Below, in pieces: positions 1-9,548 of a stretch of DNA of 22,770 nt; the first letter of the stretch is position 1, and each line of letters opens with the position of its first letter. Source of the DNA: Acanthamoeba lenticulata (Eukaryota > Discosea > Longamoebia > Acanthamoebidae); contig NAVB01000860.1 of assembly GCA_002179805.1 (NCBI GenBank), forward strand, positions 1 to 22,770. The letters run 5' to 3'. The notes under the pieces were generated by a model. That model was not told the origin of the DNA. It saw only the letters and a program-made list of their open reading frames with translations, and searched no databases. The translations under genes were made by a program, and so were the position numbers.

Positions 1-33
1 TTTTTCTATTTGTATTAATTAATTTCATTTTAG

Positions 34-3000
34 GATCCAATCGGTGGGCAAGAAGCCGGTCGGCAACAACACGATGACGCCGTTCCACTGCGCGGCGATC
101 AACCCCAACGTCAAGTACCTGAAGGAGCTGCTGGCGGCCAAGTCCGAGGACCGCCTGCCGGACTCGCAGAAGCGGCAGCCGATCCACTACGCGGCGGTCT
201 GCACGGGGAGTGACCCGCTCAAGTTCCTGCTCGAGCGCGGCATCAGCCACACGGAAGTCGACGTCGACCTCCACACGCCGCTCATGCTCGCCGCCCAGTG
301 GGGCCGCCTCGACAACATCACGCTCCTGCTCGACTGGGAGACGAAGAAGAACGAGGAAAAGAACGAAGACGGCGAGGAAAAGAATGAAGACGGTGAGGGC
401 GAAGACGACGAGGACGAAGCGCCGCCCCGCAAGCCCAAGGCCAAGGCTGTGGCCTACATCGACACCAAGGCCAAGGGCACCCACTACACGGCGCTCCACC
501 TGGCCGTCCGCAACAACCAGCCCGAGGCCGTCAAGCTTCTCCTCGAGCGCGGCGCCAACATGGAGGCCCCCGACGCCATGAAGATGACGCCGCTCCACCA
601 CGCTGCCGCCATGGGCTTCCTCGACGTCGCCAAGGGTGCGTTCATTCCTTGATCTTTTTCTTTTTCCCTTTTGTTTCCGAATTATTTCGAAATATTAACA
701 AAAAATAATATAAAACAGTGCTGGTGGAGGCGCAGTGCAACATCGAGGCGGGCGACAAGCTCAAGCGCACGGCCGTCATCCACGCCGCCCGCAACGGTCA
801 GCTCGTCCTCCTCAACTACCTCCTTCGCATGGTACGCTTTTTCTTTTTCTTTTAAATTTGAAGCGAAAAATAATATGGAATGTGATGAATGCAGAGCGCC
901 GACGCGAGCACGGCCGACTCGTCCAACAACACGGCGGCGCACTACGCGGCGGCCTTTGGCTGGCTGGAGTGCCTGCAGCTGCTGATCAAGTGCGGGGCCG
1001 ACCCCAACGCGCCCAACGACTGGAAGACCACGCCGCTGGGCATCGCCATGCAGAAGGGCCACATGGCCGTGGCCGACTTTTTGCTCGAGCAGCCCACGGT
1101 CGACGTCAACATCCGCGACGACGACGGCAAGACCCTCGTGGCCCAGATGATGGAGGCCGTCACCGAGGTCACCCTCAAGCAGCTCACCTACCTTCTCGAG
1201 AAGAAGGCCGCCGCCGACGTCACCACGCCCGACGCCCAGGGCTTCACGCCGCTCCACCACCTCGCCGCCAACTACAACCCGCACCGCGTCTTCCAAGACG
1301 ACAATAACAACAACAGCAGCGACGACGACGGCGATGACGACGATGCTGAAGAGAACAGCTCGATGGACGAGGACAAGGACGAAGATGAAGACGAGATGGA
1401 GCAGGAGGACGAGGACGAGGAGGAGGAAGAAGAGGAGGAGGAGGAGGAGGATGATGATGAAAAGCCGAGGAAGAAGAGCAAGGCCAAGGCCAAGGCCAAG
1501 GCTACGCCCAAGAAGGCCGCTAAGAAGGACGATGGCGCCAAGTCCAAGGAGAAGGACGAGGAGAAGAAGAAGAAGAAGAAGACCAACTGGAGCGTGCCCC
1601 TCGCTCAGGTGCTCATCAAGCACGGCGCCGACGTTAATGCCGTCACCTCCGTACGTGGATCTATTTTATTTTATTTTATTTTTAAAATATGATTTTAATA
1701 CAAATAAAATACAAACAAAAAACACAAAAACAGGACAACCAAACGCCGTTCATGTTCGCGATGAACCACTACAACGAGGAGCTGCTGCACCTGCTGCTCC
1801 AGCACGGCGCCAAGCCCGAGTCGGCCTTTGACAAGACGACGGGCCAGAACGTGCTGCACCAGCTCACGCCGCACCTGATGTCGACCGTCAACTTGCTGCC
1901 GCTCCTCGAGCGCATCGCCACGGCCGCCGGCCCGGAGCAGTTCCGCGCGATGGCCAACCAGGCCGACGATGAGGGCTTCACGCCCTTCCTCCGCTTCGTC
2001 CAGCACTACGCCGAGTGGGTCCCGACCAACCTCACCCACCTCCGCGGCGGTACATTCCACACGCATTCCACACACACACACACACAAAAGACGTGCATTC
2101 TTGGGATGCCTGATGAGCCTCGCGGCCTGACTCGCGTGCACGTGTGCGGTGATGGCCAGGCGCGCGCACCAAGCAGACCGCCCGTAAGTCGACGGGCGGC
2201 AAGGCACCCCGCAAGATGGCCCGACCTGCCTTTGGATCGCCATTCGGCCATCATCATCAGGCCAACCAAAAGGGCACGGCGCTTTCGCTCGCTGCGCGCC
2301 ATGCATTCTTTGCATTCTACATCATTTTAAATAATAATACTAATCATCATTTAAAATACTTTAGATGCCCCGATGACGCACGAGGAGAGGCAGCATTTGG
2401 AGCAGCTGGCGCGCGCCAAGTTCCGGACGCTGCTCGAGCGCTTCATTGAGCTGGGCGGCGTCAACCCGTCGCAGGCCGTGCAGAAGACCAAGGCCTGGCA
2501 CGAGTGGGTCGCCAAGCGCAAGGAGGCGCAGGCCAAGGCGGCCGGCGGGGATGCCGACACCTCTGTCGACGCCGACGCCGAGGCCAGCATGCTCGACGCT
2601 TCCAAGCAGGACGACGACGACGACAACGACGAGGAGCAGGAGAAGAACGAAGACGACGATGGTGGCGACGAGGAGGACGAGGAGGACGAAGACGAAGATG
2701 ACGAAGATAGTGACGGCAACGTCTTTGGGCATGGGTACCATGCCAAGAAGAAGAAGATGGCGTACGGGATGATGAAGTCCTTTGGCGCCAAGAAGAGCGT
2801 GCCCAAAGGCCACGGCGGCAACGACGGCTCGACGGACAAGAAGCCGCCGCCCTACGCGCCCGGCGTAGGCCTGCGCACGGCCCTGCACTACGCCGTGAGC
2901 CAGAAGGACCTCGAGCTCGTCCGCCTCCTCCTCGACAAGTACAAGGTCGACGTCAACGCGCAGGACCACGAGAACCGTGACACGCCGCTCCTCCTCGTCA

Positions 3001-6000
3001 TCGTCCACAATCACAAGGTACATTCTTGGCATATTTCTATTTATGTTGATTTAAATCTAAATAACATTCCACGCATTCCAGGACGTGCTGCCGCTGCTGC
3101 TGGCGCACCCGGAGATCGACCTGAACCGGGCCAACAAGGCCGGCGCGACGGCGTTGCACCAGGCCGTGTCCAAGCAGAACGCGCAGTTTGTGACGGCGCT
3201 GCTGGCGCGGGGCACGTCCCTGCGCGTGGACGCGCGCGACCGGAACCAGCGCACGGCGCTGCACTACGCGCTGCAGCGCAAGCAGCTCGAGATCGCGCAG
3301 CAGCTGGTGGCCGCCGGGGCCGACGTCAACGCCGTCGACGACAACGGCCGCAACGCGCTGCACTACGCGGTCAACGCCGCCGACGTCGGCGCCGACGCGT
3401 CGTTCGAGACCGAGGACTTTTTGCTGAGCCACGGGGCCGAGGTCAACCGGCGCGACAAGCACGGCCGCGTGCCGCTGCACTACGCCTTCATCAAGATCGC
3501 GCAGGGCGCCGTCGAGGGCCAGACCAGCGCCGTGGACCCGATCGAGACCGTGTCGTCGCTCTGCGCGCTGCCGGAGCTCGAGATCGACCCGGCCGACGAC
3601 CACGGCTGCACGCCGCTGCACTACGCGGCCCAGCGCGGCGCGACGACCTGCTCGCTGCTGCTGCTCAACCGCCGCGCCGGGCTCGAGCGCGAGGACCGCG
3701 ACGGCAACACGCCGCTGGGCGTGGCCATCAAGAGCGGCCACGGCGACTACGCCATCATGCTCCTCCAGAAGGGCGCCGACGTGCGCCACCCGATCCACTA
3801 CGTCTCGCGCGCCATGAAGCCGCAGAAGGACGCCGTCACGGGCCTCCCCGTCAAGGACCCCCGCACGGGCCGGCCGGTCGAGGTCGAGGTCGTCGTGGGC
3901 CGCCGCGCCCACTCGATGTTCTACGTGGCCGTCACCAACGGCTGGCAGGGCGTCTCCTACATGATGCTCGACGCCGGCCTGGACAAGCTCACGGCCCTCA
4001 TCGACGCCATCAACACGGGCAAGTTCCAGCTCGTCGTCACCCTCCTCTCCAAGACCAAGGACGACGCCGTCGTCCGCGGCGTCGACGCCCTCGGCCGCAA
4101 CCTCTTCCACCACCTCGCCAACTACGGCGCCGCGCAGAAGAATGACAAGAATGCCGACGACGACGATGATGAGGAGCATGAGGAAGAAGAGGACGAGGAC
4201 GACGATGATGACGACGGAGGGCACAACAGCGCCAGCTTGGACGGCAAGTGGGCGCAGACGCTGGCTGAGAAGCTGCTCGCGCGCGGCGTCGACTTGGCCA
4301 CGGCTGACGCCAAGGGCCGCACGCCACTGCACTACGCGGCCGCGCGGCAGCACTACATCCTCGTCTGGTTCCTCGTCGTCAAGCACACGGTCGACCCCGA
4401 CGTGCGCGACAAGAAGGGCCGCACGCCGCTGGTCATGGCCACGCGCCAGCGCCACGTCGACTCGCGAGGCCAGCTCCTCAGCCTGGTCAACGTCCTCCTG
4501 GCCGGCGCCGCGGGCAAGCGGGCCGACCGCAACATCGCCTACGTCAACCCCGACTGGGTCGCGCTACGCAAGGTTTGTCTTCTTCTTCTTCTTGAATATT
4601 CCAATTATTCGAATGATATTCGAGGTATTTGTGAGATGTTGAATTTGTGTGGAATGTGTAACCACGCAGGAATGCAAGAAGCAGAAGAAGACCAAGGAGG
4701 CGACCGAGGCCGCGCTGGCCAAGGTGGCCGAGAAGACGCGCCCCATCATCCACGCGGCCAAGGACGCCCTGCCGGCCTTTGCCGTTGCCCTGCTGGCCGG
4801 CGGCGCCCACGGCGGCGGCTGCGACGTCAACGCGCAGGACAGCCTGGGCAAGACGCCCCTCATCCACGCCGTGTGCAACAACGACGTCAACATGGTCCGC
4901 CTCCTCTTCACCGGCGTCGAGCCCGGCAAAGCACCCGTCTACCAGTTCAACAGCGCATCCTCGACGACGATGCCGACTACGCCCTTCTCGTTCACGCCGA
5001 TGGCGTTTGGCTCGACAATGCCGATGCCGACGCCGATGATGTCCTCCTCGTTCACGCCGTCCGCGTTTGGCTCGGCGATGCCCTTCGGCAGCTCGCCGAT
5101 GCCTACGCTGGGCTTTGGCGCTGCGGCCGCCGCCAAACGGGCCACCCCCGTCAAGGGCCACAAGCGCGGCCACAAGGGCCAGGACAACGACGGCGCCCAG
5201 GACAACCTCGGCCAGGACGTCGACATCGACGCCGTCGAGGCGCTGGCCAACGCCACCAAGCTCAACCCCAACGTGCGCGACGCCCGGGGCTGGACGGCGC
5301 TGCACTACGTCGTGCAGCCGCTCGAGTTTGGGTCCTACGAGAACGCCGGCCTGCTGGCCCTGCTGGTCAAGTCTGGCGCCGACGTCAACGCGGCCGACGC
5401 CGACGGCCGGTCGCCGCTGTTCCACGCCCTGCGCCAGCGCGACGGCAAGCTGGCCGCCGTCCTGCGCCGCCTCGGCGCCAAGGCGCTCGACCGCAAGCAG
5501 CAGGCCGCGCTCGACGCCGTCCTCGCGACTGATGAGAAGGCCGACGCCGGCGCCGAGTCCACGACCGACGCCGACGACGCCGGCGCGCCGTGGACGGTCG
5601 ACAACTATGGGATCGCGCCCGTCGACTGGGAGGCCGACGCCGCGGCGCTGCTGCGCGACCCGCCGCCGCTCTCGGACGAGGACCGGCGCGCGCTCGAGGC
5701 CATCGACGCCGCGCGCGAGGCCCACCCGGTCGACCGCCAGTTTGAGCAGTGGGAGACCTCCGAGGTCGATCACGTGACCGTCACCGCCGCCGGCGCCGGC
5801 GCCGGCACCGCCCCCATCACGGCCGACGCCGACGACGACGACGACGATGACGATGACAATGTCGACACCAATGCGTTGTCTGAGGAAGTCTACTTTGACG
5901 TGGCGATGACCAAGGTCGACGTGAAGCACGGGCTGTACGGGCTCAACAACTTCTACAAGATGCAGGTGATCCACAACAAGGTGAAGGACCTCTACATCCT

Positions 6001-8173
6001 GTGGACCAAGTGGGGCCGCATCGGCGACGAGGGCCAGTACCAGCGCACGCCCTTCCCGACGGCCGACGCCGCGCGCGAGGAGTTCAAGAAGGTCTTCAAG
6101 GCCAAGACCGGCAACGCGTGGGACGACGTCGTCCGGCCCGGCGGCGGCGGCTTCGAGAAAAAGCCCAAGAAATACCACCTCGTCCGCGGCGCGCGGGCCT
6201 CGGACGACGCGCAGGCCGAGCGCGAGCGCCGCCTGGCTCGCCTCTTGCTCAAGCCCTTTGACGTCGTCATTCCTGACGACGAGGACAAGGACGGGAATGA
6301 CAAGAATGCCGCGGCGACGCCGACTTCGCCGCCGTCCAAGCTGCCGGTGGCGCTGCAGCGCGCGATCAAGGCCCTGACCAACTCGACGATGCTCACGCAG
6401 GCCCTCCAGAACGAGGGCGTCGACACCGAGGCCATGCCCCTCGGGCGCCTCACGCGCGAGGACATCCTCAAGGCGCGCCAGATCCTCACCGACATCCGCG
6501 CCCTCATCCACCAGCTCCACCCGCCCGTACGCTGGCCAGCCCTCACCCCCCCCCCCGCGCGTGTGTCGTGTCGTGCGCCGGAGCCGGAGCCGGAGCTGAC
6601 TTTGGGTGGTGGAACAACTGCAGGCTGAGGAAAATAAGGAAGAAAATAGCGACAAGGAAGATGAAGAAGACGAGGACAAGGAAGAGGATGACGAGGAAGA
6701 GGAGGACGAGGATGACGAGGAGGGAGGCTCCAAGAAGAGGAAGAGGAAGGACGACGGCAAGAAGAAGAAGAAGAGCAAGTCCGATGACGACGAGAAGGAG
6801 GACGGAGCTGTTGAGGAGCCGCCGGCCAAGAAGCAGAGGAAGGAGCTGAGCCTGGACGAGGCCCGCGAGCTGCTGGAGCAGATCGCCGAGCTGAGCAACG
6901 GCTTCTACGAGCTGATCCCGCACAGCCACTACACCGTCGAGTCCATCCCGCCGCTCGACAACGAGGACCTCCTGGCCCAGAAGTTCACCATGCTGGGCAA
7001 CCTGTGGGAGATCCAGACGGCCTCCAAGATCCTCCTCGCCGCCCACCACCGCGCCCGCGAGATCAACCCCCTCGACTACTGCTACGCCGCCCTCTGCATC
7101 CGCCTCCACGACGTTGACCCGTACCTCCTCCTCCCCCCCTTCTCCACTACTTTTACTTGTTATCTTTTTTATTCTTTTTTTCCAACATTTTCTACATTCC
7201 TACCCGCTACATTTTCCCTTCCCACTCATGCTACTCCATTTGATTTTACATTCTTTTTTTCCTCTTGATTTACCTACAATTTCTCACCCAAAAACCAAAA
7301 CAAAAACAAAAACAACAAAACAACAAAACAACAAAACAAAAACACAAAAAAAACAAAATGTAGGACGTCGGACGAGTACAAGACGCTGATGCAGTACATC
7401 AAGAATACGGCGAGCCACAGCCTGCGGGGCAAGCGGGTGAGCAACATCTACACGCTCCAGCGGCGGGGCGAGGCCTCCCGCTTCGGCGAGCGGTGGGCCA
7501 AGCTGACCAACCAGCAGCTCCTCTTCCACGGCTCGGCCCTGTCCAACTTCGTGGGCATCCTGGCCCAGGGCCTGCGCATCGCCCCGCCCGAGGCGCCCAC
7601 CACGGGCTACGCCTTTGGCAAGGGCATCTATTTTGCCGACATGTTCGAGAAGTCGTTCAACTACTGCCGCATGGACGACGGCTACGGCGGCTACAGCCAC
7701 CACCACCACCAGGCCAAGAACAACAAGAAGGACAGGAAGACCGGGTTCATGCTGATGTGCCAGGTGGCCTTGGGCCGCGTCAACGCCATCAAGGAGGCGG
7801 CCTACATGGAGAAGCCCCCGGCCGGGTTCGACTCGACCAAGGGCGTGGGCCAGCGCGGCCCCGACCCGGCCCGCTCGATCGTCCTCCGCAACGGCGTGGG
7901 CATCCCCGTCGGGCCCGTCATCAACTACCCCAAGGACCCCAACGACTACCACAGCCACTACTACCGCCTCCAGCACAACGAGTACGAAAACCCCACTTTA
8001 ATTAATTCTTTTTTCTTTTCTTGTTTTATTTTACATAAATTTTTATTTTTACATTCATTGTAATTTCCCAATTTTTATTTTTATTAATATTTTGGTGTTG
8101 CAGGTTCATCGTGTACGACCAGTCGCAGGTGCGCATGCGCTACCTCATCCAGATCACCGACGACCACAACTAA
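34..8173 (+). CDS. Ankyrin-repeat / WGR / poly(ADP-ribose) polymerase, 5' partial, 11 exons visible
   Basis: Predicted nuclear ADP-ribosyltransferase that transfers ADP-ribose from NAD+ to proteins. Exons assigned by GT-AG signals and matching phase: 34-635, 719-831, 895-1650, 1734-2049, 2160-~2300, 2365-3017, 3082-4572, 4670-6526, 6624-7120, 7364-7981, 8104-8173. The window opens inside an intron (AG at 32-33), so the N-terminus is missing; about 2,370 residues are visible. Order: about 30 ankyrin repeats (TALHYA, TPLHHAA cores) from the start to about 5500, interrupted by D/E-rich tracts; an FG/MP-rich patch; WGR; PARP regulatory helical domain with a charged insert; catalytic domain ending NEFIVYD. 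The PARP1-like His-Tyr-Glu triad is intact. Metazoan tankyrases are ANK-SAM-PARP; here WGR replaces SAM. The family call is secure. The joint after exon 5 lacks a GT donor in the needed place. Stop at 8171-8173, AATAAA at 8225. Confidence 0.93.
2069..2086 (+). repeat. (CA)n microsatellite in a PARP intron
   Basis: An uninterrupted CA run of nine units lies in the intron at 2050-2159, just upstream of the H3-tail exon. No coding role is apparent. Confidence 0.9.
2160..2300 (+). other. Exon segment encoding an exact histone H3 N-terminal tail (H3 residues 1-18)
   Basis: The codons at 2162-2215 read ARTKQTARKSTGGKAPRK, identical to residues 1-18 of canonical histone H3, then diverge into M-A-R-P-A-F-G and an ankyrin-like GTALSLAAR. 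The frame is reached by splicing 2049 (phase 1) to 2160 after an AG at 2158-2159, so the tail is internal to the PARP protein, not N-terminal. The 3' boundary is ambiguous. A consensus donor GTAAGT at 2184-2189, inside the Arg8-Lys9-Ser10 codons, has the right phase for the next exon at 2365 and would keep only H3 residues 1-7. Reading on to about 2300 keeps all 18 residues and the ankyrin-like motif but needs a non-GT donor (for example GC at 2298). The GC-rich, codon-like composition stops near 2300. Confidence 0.8.
4948..5130 (+). other. FG/MP-rich low-complexity patch with an internal near-duplicate in the PARP protein
   Basis: This part of exon 8 encodes a Ser/Thr/Pro/Met/Phe-rich stretch containing AFGS twice, SFTP three times and further FG dipeptides, followed by an alanine run and basic KGHKRGHKG. 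The blocks around 4988 and 5047 are near-copies of each other at both DNA and protein level, so the patch probably grew by slippage or tandem duplication. It sits between two ankyrin repeats. It resembles nucleoporin FG or other cohesive disordered regions, but that resemblance alone does not establish function. Confidence 0.7.
5881..6190 (+). other. WGR domain of the PARP protein
   Basis: The translation here contains VYFDVAMTKVD, NNFYKMQVI, the signature TKWGRIGDEGQY (Trp codon at 6011-6013) and a following AREEFKKVFKAKTGNAWDD, in the order and spacing of WGR domains. In PARP1/2/3 this module contacts DNA ends and relays activation to the catalytic part. Its presence argues for DNA- or nucleus-linked activation of this ankyrin PARP, unlike SAM-containing tankyrases. 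An acidic tract at 5837-5870 immediately precedes it. Confidence 0.9.
6310..8173 (+). other. PARP regulatory helical domain plus ADP-ribosyltransferase catalytic domain
   Basis: The helical domain begins with SKLPVALQRAIKAL and MPLGRLT, then is split by a roughly 70-residue Glu/Asp/Lys insert at 6624-6845, and resumes at LSNGFYELIPH and PPLDNEDLLAQK. The catalytic domain has LLFHGS (His codon 7527-7529), the PARP1-like GLRIAPPEAPTTGYAFGKG, GIYFADM (Tyr codon 7629-7631) and NEFIVYD. The catalytic Glu codon is split by the last intron (ga at 7980-7981, g at 8104). The His-Tyr-Glu set predicts polymer-forming activity rather than only mono-ADP-ribosylation. A His-rich/Lys-rich loop follows the Tyr motif. 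Confidence 0.92.
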
Positions 8174-8224
8174 GGAGACTGCCAGCACAACACGGAGAGG
8201 AGGGCATTGTTGTTTGTTTTTGAT

Positions 8225-8230
8225 AATAAA
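8225..8230 (+). terminator. Polyadenylation signal AATAAA of the PARP gene
   Basis: AATAAA lies 52 bases past the PARP stop codon, followed by an AT-rich stretch. It is the first such hexamer downstream on this strand. Confidence 0.65.
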
Positions 8231-8269
8231 AAGGTTATTTTATCAAATTTCTGATTGAATTTATCCTCA

Positions 8270-8295
8270 TTTTATTTTATTTTATTTTATTTTAT
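8270..8295 (-). terminator. ATTTT pentanucleotide repeat supplying minus-strand polyadenylation signals
   Basis: Five tandem TTTTA units on the plus strand read as repeated AATAAA on the minus strand, 44-69 bases past the stop of the convergent reductase gene. This places the two convergent 3' ends within about 165 bases, each with its own signal. Confidence 0.55.
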
Positions 8296-8338
8296 AAATT
8301 ATAAGAAAGTAATTAAGAATACTCTGTACATAAGGGAC

Positions 8339-9250
8339 CTAGAAAGCCATCTTCAGCTTCAGCTTGTCCTCCTCAACAATGGCATCCTTCATCTGCATCA
8401 GTTCCCCCATGTCCCATGTACAACTGACATACCGTCCGGCCAGCCACTCGTGCCGTCCAGCCGCCAACCACACGATCGTATCGCCCGCAATCTCTGGCTT
8501 GTCGGGGAGAGCATCACGGACATGCTCCGGCACGCCTCCCTTGGTGATCTCCGTCTTGATGGCGCCGGGGTTCACAGAGAAGGCCAAGAGACCTTGATCG
8601 GCGTAGTCGAGCTGCACAGACTCTGTCCACCGCGTCACGGCGAGCTTTGAGGACCGGTAGCCGGTGCTCGTGGGGCGAGCGCTCAGCGCGCCTGATGATG
8701 AGACGTTGATCATCGTGCAGAGCCCATCGCCAGATGCGCGGGTCTCAAGCATCATCGGCAGGAAGGCGCGGGCCATGTTGAAGAGGCCGCCGAGGTTGAC
8801 CTGCCAGGTGCGCCAGTAGACGTCCGGGTCGGCGTCAAGGAAGCGCGAGTACGGCTCCATGTGCGCGGCGTTGTTGACGAGGATATCCAGGCGACCACCA
8901 AAGGCAGCGGCTACCTTGTCGCGGGCTGCATTCACACTTCCCGCGTCGGCGATGTCTGTGGTGCAGCTGACTACCGTCGGCTCGGGACGTCCTGCTTCTG
9001 TCGCGGCATGCTTTATCTTGGCGACGAGGTCGTCGGACACGCCGTGGAGGTCGATGACTGCGATGCCTGACGCGCCTGCGCGGGCGAATGCTGTCGCTGT
9101 GGCAAAGCCGACGCCGTTTTCCCAAGCTGCGCCCGTGACGAGAGCGTATGTGCCGGACAGGTCCAATTTGAGTGGGGATACCAAGTCATAGGACGTGGAG
9201 TGGCGTGTCGCGGTAAAATCGCGACGGATGCTTGACAACTGGGCGGACAT
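8339..9250 (-). CDS. Short-chain dehydrogenase/reductase (SDR)
   Basis: Predicted cytosolic NAD(P)-dependent oxidoreductase of the classical SDR fold, 303 residues, single exon. Visible motifs: cofactor loop TGAAWENGVGFA (TGxxxGxG type, residues about 40-51), LDILVNNAA, the serine segment NVSSSGA, YRSSK (YxxxK catalytic pair) and VNPGAIKTE. The C-terminal block GRYVSCTWDMGEL and the acidic/basic end recall a subgroup common in filamentous fungi, from memory and not verified. The Met at 9250 precedes a typical SDR start with an extra 25-30 residue N-terminal segment; no closer upstream in-frame Met was seen. It lacks introns, unlike the flanking PARP gene, which may reflect acquisition by transfer. 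Substrate cannot be inferred. It converges on the PARP gene. Confidence 0.9.
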   Translation of the reverse strand: MSAQLSSIRRDFTATRHSTSYDLVSPLKLDLSGTYALVTGAAWENGVGFATATAFARAGASGIAVIDLHGVSDDLVAKIKHAATEAGRPEPTVVSCTTDIADAGSVNAARDKVAAAFGGRLDILVNNAAHMEPYSRFLDADPDVYWRTWQVNLGGLFNMARAFLPMMLETRASGDGLCTMINVSSSGALSARPTSTGYRSSKLAVTRWTESVQLDYADQGLLAFSVNPGAIKTEITKGGVPEHVRDALPDKPEIAGDTIVWLAAGRHEWLAGRYVSCTWDMGELMQMKDAIVEEDKLKLKMAF

Positions 9251-9548
9251 GGACTTTGCTTCTGACTCTTGTCACGGGCGATGTTCTACGTGCGTAAGTT
9301 GTGAAAAAGAGGTCTTCTGTCGTTAGAGGCCGAGGTCTGTCTTTTGCTGTTACCGGAGGCTGTCATGAGATCGCACGCGCGGTTGCGTGCCTTATGGGCA
9401 CACGCCCCAACAGGCCACTTTTCTTCTGAAAAAAGCCGCGAGAAAAGTGAAAATGTCGGACAAAAACAATTAATTGCACAAAAGTAGTTATCTTAAAAAA
9501 TCAACAAAAATAAATTGTTATTTAGTAATATAAAGAATATTTTTAATA

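Noticed and set aside
682..1623. Long minus-strand open frame opposite the PARP exons, rich in Leu/Val
   Set aside because: It is the complement of GC-rich, D/E/K-biased coding sequence; it crosses two introns of the plus gene and shows no domain.
2050..2159. Reading through 2050-2330 in the frame of the preceding exon without splicing
   Set aside because: It gives a CA-repeat-derived His/Thr run and then Arg-rich sequence without ankyrin character, and destroys the H3 match; a GT donor is present at 2050.
3037..4455. 472-codon minus-strand open frame opposite PARP exon 7
   Set aside because: Antisense shadow of ankyrin codons with biased third positions; no recognisable fold.
4544..6898. 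784-codon minus-strand open frame opposite exons 8 and 9
   Set aside because: Same shadow effect; Ser/Leu-rich parts are only the complement of acidic and lysine runs.
7300..7358. A/C-rich repeat (AAAAC, ACAAA units) as a possible CRISPR-like or regulatory array
   Set aside because: It lies inside a PARP intron just before its acceptor and is simple-sequence DNA with no spacers.
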